In this document: one piece after another, positions 60,566 to 64,000 of the stretch
How the letters are laid out: every line of letters starts with the position of its first letter
Position numbering within the stretch: position 1 is the first letter of the stretch
From: Sphingobacteriaceae bacterium
GTDB taxonomy: Bacteria > Bacteroidota > Bacteroidia > B-17B0 > Aurantibacillaceae
Direction of reading: 5' to 3'
Length of the DNA: 64,000 nucleotides
Assembly: GCA_016709575.1 (NCBI GenBank)
Contig: JADJMM010000006.1
Span: 1 to 64,000 of the forward strand
The notes under the pieces: generated by a model
Told to the model about the DNA's origin: nothing
The model's database searches: none
The model's input: only the letters and a program-made list of their open reading frames with translations
Made by a program: the position numbers and the translations under genes

Positions 60566-61540
60566 TTACAGTTGCAGCCCAACTATTTCCAACACAAAAC
60601 CTGCTACAAGCACTTTCATACCCTTTTTAAGAACTTTTTCCTGTTCGGCGGTGTAAAGTGCTATTGGAATTGTTGAAGCAACGGTATTTCCGTAGTCTTT
60701 AATGTTTGTATAAAATTTTTCTTTTGGGATATCCATTTTACGACGAAGCGTTTCTAAAATAAATCCGTTTGCCTGATGAAAAATAAATAAATCGATATCT
60801 TCAAAACCTAATTTGCACTTGTTTAATGTATCATGAATTAGAGTTGGAACAGTTTTTAAAGCGAATGAAAAAATATTAGCCCCATTCATAACCATTTCAC
60901 CATAGGGAACGCAGCTATCTTTTTTAAAATTCTCATCAAGTGGTGCTCTAAAAGCACTTCCTTCAATATATAAATCGTGTGCACCGCTGCCATCAGTACC
61001 AAAAATAAAATCATTTGGCGGGGTTTTATCGTTTTTACTCAATAAAATAGCAGCTGCCCCATCACTAAACAAACTCCGTTGCTCAAAGTTTTTAGGGTTT
61101 AAAGTTTTAGTCGATGAATCGCAAGTTAAAAACAGAATTTTATTCGCCATGCCGCTATGCAAAAGTCCGTTAGCAATTCCTAAACCATAAACAAAACCTG
61201 AACAGCCGTAAGGTAAATCCATGCAGCCTATAGTTTGTGGCAACTTTAATCGGTCTTGCAAAATACATGATGTAGCAGGGGCGATGTAATCAAAACAATC
61301 TGAACAAAATATTAGAAAATCAATTTTAGTGCTTATTTCAGTATCAGAAGCTAATAGTTTTTTTGCTGCTACAAAGGCTAGGTCGGAAGCCGTTTCATTT
61401 TTCGAAGCTAAATAGCGTTTTTCTATACCGGTTCTTTTAATAATTTCAGCCTCAGTAATGTTAAATTCCTTAGCAAGTTGTGTGTTCGATAAAACCTCCT
61501 CAGGAAGGTGTATGCGTATTTTATCGATAAGAAGGCCCAT
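60566..61540 (-). CDS. 3-oxoacyl-ACP synthase III (KAS III) family enzyme, copy 1
   Basis: The protein has 324 residues. The catalytic Cys113 is in YGCSGFVYGL, the His in FHQANGFILE and the Asn in GNTVASTIP, so the triad is complete. It opens the minus-strand operon KAS III, carrier, KAS III, SDR, GT2, GNAT. The neighbouring copy at 59258 shares only the core motifs. Two KAS III enzymes around one carrier suggest that one condenses and the other transfers, but either could do either. It is divergent from the acyl-CoA-dehydrogenase-like gene with a 134-bp gap. Confidence 0.9.
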   Translation of the reverse strand: MGLLIDKIRIHLPEEVLSNTQLAKEFNITEAEIIKRTGIEKRYLASKNETASDLAFVAAKKLLASDTEISTKIDFLIFCSDCFDYIAPATSCILQDRLKLPQTIGCMDLPYGCSGFVYGLGIANGLLHSGMANKILFLTCDSSTKTLNPKNFEQRSLFSDGAAAILLSKNDKTPPNDFIFGTDGSGAHDLYIEGSAFRAPLDENFKKDSCVPYGEMVMNGANIFSFALKTVPTLIHDTLNKCKLGFEDIDLFIFHQANGFILETLRRKMDIPKEKFYTNIKDYGNTVASTIPIALYTAEQEKVLKKGMKVLVAGFVLEIVGLQL

Positions 61541-61674
61541 AGACTATAAATGTACAAAAAAATGTAAATTAGCTATAAAATATATGTCTTATAACTGATT
61601 AAAATTAGTTTCTAATTAAAAAGTATTTTCTGTTTAATTATGCTATTTTTATAAGATTAAATGTTAGTTAGAGT

Positions 61675-62819
61675 ATGATTTTAGGTGTATTAAAAAACTA
61701 CAAAACTATTTACAACACGTTTCATGAGGTTGGAAAATCATTTCCTGTAAAGGATATGATTGAACAGGATAAAAATAACTTTTTCGATCGTAGTTTATGG
61801 AATCATTTTTCAAAACACGGTCTGCATGGTTTAGTAGCTGAAGAGGGTTTTGGCGGAAAAGGTTTTTCGGCTCTTAAAACTTGTGTGGCTTATGAAGCTT
61901 TAGCTTACGGTTGTGAAAATAACGGAATGATATTTTCTTCAATTGCCCATTTAATTGCTTGCGTTTCTCCATTGTCGTTTTATGGTAATGAAGAACAAAA
62001 AAGTAAGTACCTTAAAAAAATGGCTTCCGGTCAGTGGATTTCTGCCAATGCTATTACTGAATATAATTCCGGTTCTGATGTTTACAATATGTCGTCGATT
62101 GCAGTAAAAAAAGGCAACAGCTATATTATTAATGGCGAAAAAAGATACATAACCAACTCACCGGTTGCGGATGTTTTGGTAGTTTATGCTTTAACCGATA
62201 AAACAAAAGGTTTTTTTGGAGGTGTTTCTTGTTTCATTGTTAAAACTGATGCAAAAGAAATTAAAATAAGCAAGGTTAAAGATAAAATGGGCTTACGTAC
62301 TGCTCAAATGGGCGATATTAAATTCAATAATTTTGAAATTGATGAAGATTGCATGATTGGGAAGCCGGGTTCGGGTGGACAAATTTTTAATAATAGTATG
62401 ATTTGGGAAAGAGTAGTGGTGAGTGCTTTTTTGGTTGGACAATTAGACAGAGTTTTAGATAAAGCTGTTTTATTCACTAAAAAACGCAAGCTAAACAATA
62501 AAAACTTATTTGAATTTCAAAACATACAACATAAAATTGCTGACATCAAAACCATTTTTAAATGCCGGAAAAATTTAGTGTATGATGCGGCTTATGCCAT
62601 TGATACTAAACCTAAAAACGCTTTAACACGCGCTTCAATTGCAAAACTTTTGTTTCTGAACATGTGGTGAATGCTATTAAGCAATTGCAGGAAATTTATG
62701 GTGCTTATGGTTATTTAATTGAAACTGGCATTGAGCGTGAGTATAGGGATAGTTTTGCTTCATTGTTGTACTCCGGAACATCGGCCATTCAGCGTAATAT
62801 TATTTCGGCAGACGTGTAA
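61675..62819 (+). CDS. Acyl-CoA-dehydrogenase-like flavoprotein without the canonical Glu (frame broken near 62654)
   Basis: About 381 residues with the ACAD fold: an N-terminal helical domain (GLVAEEGFGGKGFSALKTC), the FAD loop in the middle (QWISANAITEYNSGSDVYN and YIINGEKRYITNS), and a C-terminal helical domain (IYGAYGYLIETGIEREYRD). The position of the catalytic Glu of medium-chain enzymes (YEGT) is LYSGTSAIQ, so Ser replaces Glu. Carrier-bound prolyl dehydrogenases also place their base elsewhere. One T at 62653-62655 restores the frame (KLLFSEHVVNAIKQL) to the stop at 62817-62819. It is divergent from the KAS III operon, so it may oxidise a carrier-bound substrate of this island. Confidence 0.85.
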
Positions 62820-62849
62820 ATTTATATCTTTGTTTCCTTCTGAAATTTT

Positions 62850-64000
62850 ATGGCACTTAAAAAAATATTCAATAAAAATAATTACGGGTTAATTCTTGTT
62901 CTAATTGCTTTTCTATTATACGGAAACACCTTAACCAATGGTTATGCTTTAGATGATGAATTTGTAACTGGCCCTGATAATATTACTTCTAAAGGAATAA
63001 AATCAATTCCACGCATTTTCAGAACATATCACGTAAATGATGAAAGCGGGAATAATTATGAATACCGACCAATTGTAAAAGTGTCTTTTGCATTACAACA
63101 TCAGTTTTTTGGAGAAAATTTGGTCGTTAGTCATTTGGTAAATATTCTATTATACGCAGCATGTTTATTGTTATTGCTAAAGCTTTTTAATTTGTTGTTT
63201 AAAGATTATCCGCCTTTTGTTTTGTTTTTTGCAGTAGTGATATTTGCCATATTGCCCATTCATGCCGAAGTGGTTGCCAGTTTAAAAAACAGGGATATAT
63301 TATTGTGTTTCATTTTTTCAGTTTTGGGTTTTATAAGTATAACCAAGTTTACTGAAAGTATGAATTGGTTATATGTTTTAGCAACACTTTTTTATTTTGG
63401 TTTAGCGTTCTTAAGTAAGTTTGATGTTATTCCATTCGTTATAATTGTGCCTTTGGTGCTTTATAAATTGGGGAAATTAAATGTGAAGTTTATTGTATTA
63501 TCGGTTGTATTAATTTTCGTTTCTTATTATTCTTATAAAGTAACAAAACACTTTTTAATAGATAGGTCCGTATCACAAGTTCGCACATTTAATTATTTTG
63601 AGAGCCCGTTATTTTTCGAAAAAACACTTTCTTTAAAATTATCAGCAGCTTTAAACTCATTAGGTTTTTACGTTAAAATGTTGATTTTCCCAAGTAAAAT
63701 TGCTTGCTATTACGGTTATAATACAGTGGCAGTGTATTCCTTTACTTCTATGTTTGCTTTACTTGGATTGGGTGGTTTTGGCGCAATGGCTTATGTGTTT
63801 TTTTACACGGTTTAAAAAGGCAGATTTGCTTTGGTATGGTGTTGCTTTTTTTGGTTTTTCATTATCTATGTATTTAAATTTATTAATTCCTGCACCCGGA
63901 ATTGTAGCGGATAGGTTTGCTTTTTTTGCTTCAATTGGTTTCAGTTTAATTGCCGTTTACTTTTTGTTCTATTATAAAGCTGTTCCTAAAAAAACAATTA
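62850..64000 (+). CDS. TMTC-like GT-C membrane glycosyltransferase, partial (frame broken near 63801)
   Basis: The gene is cut by the window end. The N-terminus (MALKKIFNKNNYGLILVLIAFLLYG) is a membrane helix. The first loop has YALDDEFVTGPDN with an acidic pair and RPIVKVSFALQHQFFG. Then come many helices and PIHAEVVASLKNRDILLCF, as in TMTC/DUF1736-type O-mannosyltransferases. The first frame stops at 63815. One T added to the run at 63798-63804 leads into LHGLKKADLLWYGVAFFGF, which stays open to the end. It starts 30 nt after the flavoprotein gene. It would be the GT-C transferase for the lipid-linked sugar made by the GT2 gene (inference). Confidence 0.75.

Noticed and set aside
5955..64000. 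Programmed ribosomal frameshifting as the cause of the frame breaks
   Set aside because: The sites differ in sequence, direction and position, lack a common slippery motif or downstream pseudoknot, and hit unrelated genes. Sequence error explains all of them more simply.

Overview
This window is a piece of a Bacteroidota chromosome (Flavobacteriia/Sphingobacteriia-like; I cannot fix the family). The evidence is the 16S sequence with its GGAACACCTCC tail, promoters of the Bacteroidota type (TTTG, about 19-20 bp, TAnnTTTG), TonB-dependent receptors with carboxypeptidase-like N-domains, a DUF4249 lipoprotein, HYC_CC_PP and HMA proteins, a fused two-domain E1 oxo-acid dehydrogenase, and several secreted proteins that end in type IX secretion (T9SS) sorting domains. 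Base composition is AT-rich throughout.

Layout. 1-5.72 kb: a complete rRNA operon (promoter, 16S, tRNA-Ile, tRNA-Ala, 23S, 5S, terminator). 5.9-9.2 kb: TonB receptor plus DUF4249 lipoprotein. 9.2-14.6 kb (minus): an operon of an EamA transporter, yicC, miaA, an MFS transporter and an unknown exported protein. 14.7-24.4 kb: a BtuF-like protein, exported unknowns, tRNA-Gln, a DUF2723 GT-C membrane protein, a methyltransferase, a polysaccharide deacetylase, an HMA lipoprotein and a TPR/SpoIIE phosphatase. 24.4-30.3 kb: pyrG, rimM, tRNA-Ser, a GNAT protein, a DUF3108 protein and ligA. 30.3-33.5 kb: a heavy-metal uptake set (HYC_CC_PP, HMA, TonB receptor). 33.5-47.2 kb: four secreted T9SS cargo proteins, including a subtilisin, interleaved with E1 dehydrogenase, yceI and a LuxR-type two-component pair. 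47.4-49.4 kb: Ppx/GppA and an NtrC-like regulator. 49.5-64 kb: an island of surface-decoration genes.

The island is the most interesting part. It has two sulfotransferases of different families and a GT-A-like protein (minus). It has a plus-strand operon that resembles dltBDCA (MBOAT acyltransferase, membrane SGNH protein, carrier protein, amino-acid adenylation enzyme) followed by an Asp/Asn beta-hydroxylase-like gene. A minus-strand operon encodes KAS III, a second carrier, a second KAS III, an SDR reductase, a GT2 glycosyltransferase and a GNAT acyltransferase. Next come an acyl-CoA-dehydrogenase-like flavoprotein and a TMTC-like GT-C protein that runs off the window. Together these suggest that carrier-bound amino acid and/or short acyl groups are built, possibly oxidised, and attached to a surface glycan. 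The product is unknown.

Sequence quality. About 20 reading frames are broken by single-base indels, mostly in homopolymers, and pyrG has an in-frame TGA. Housekeeping genes (miaA, pyrG, E1 dehydrogenase) are hit as often as accessory ones, and each intact protein is restored by one base, so I treat these as probable sequence errors. I annotate each such gene as one unit spanning its pieces. No insertion sequence, prophage or CRISPR array was seen.
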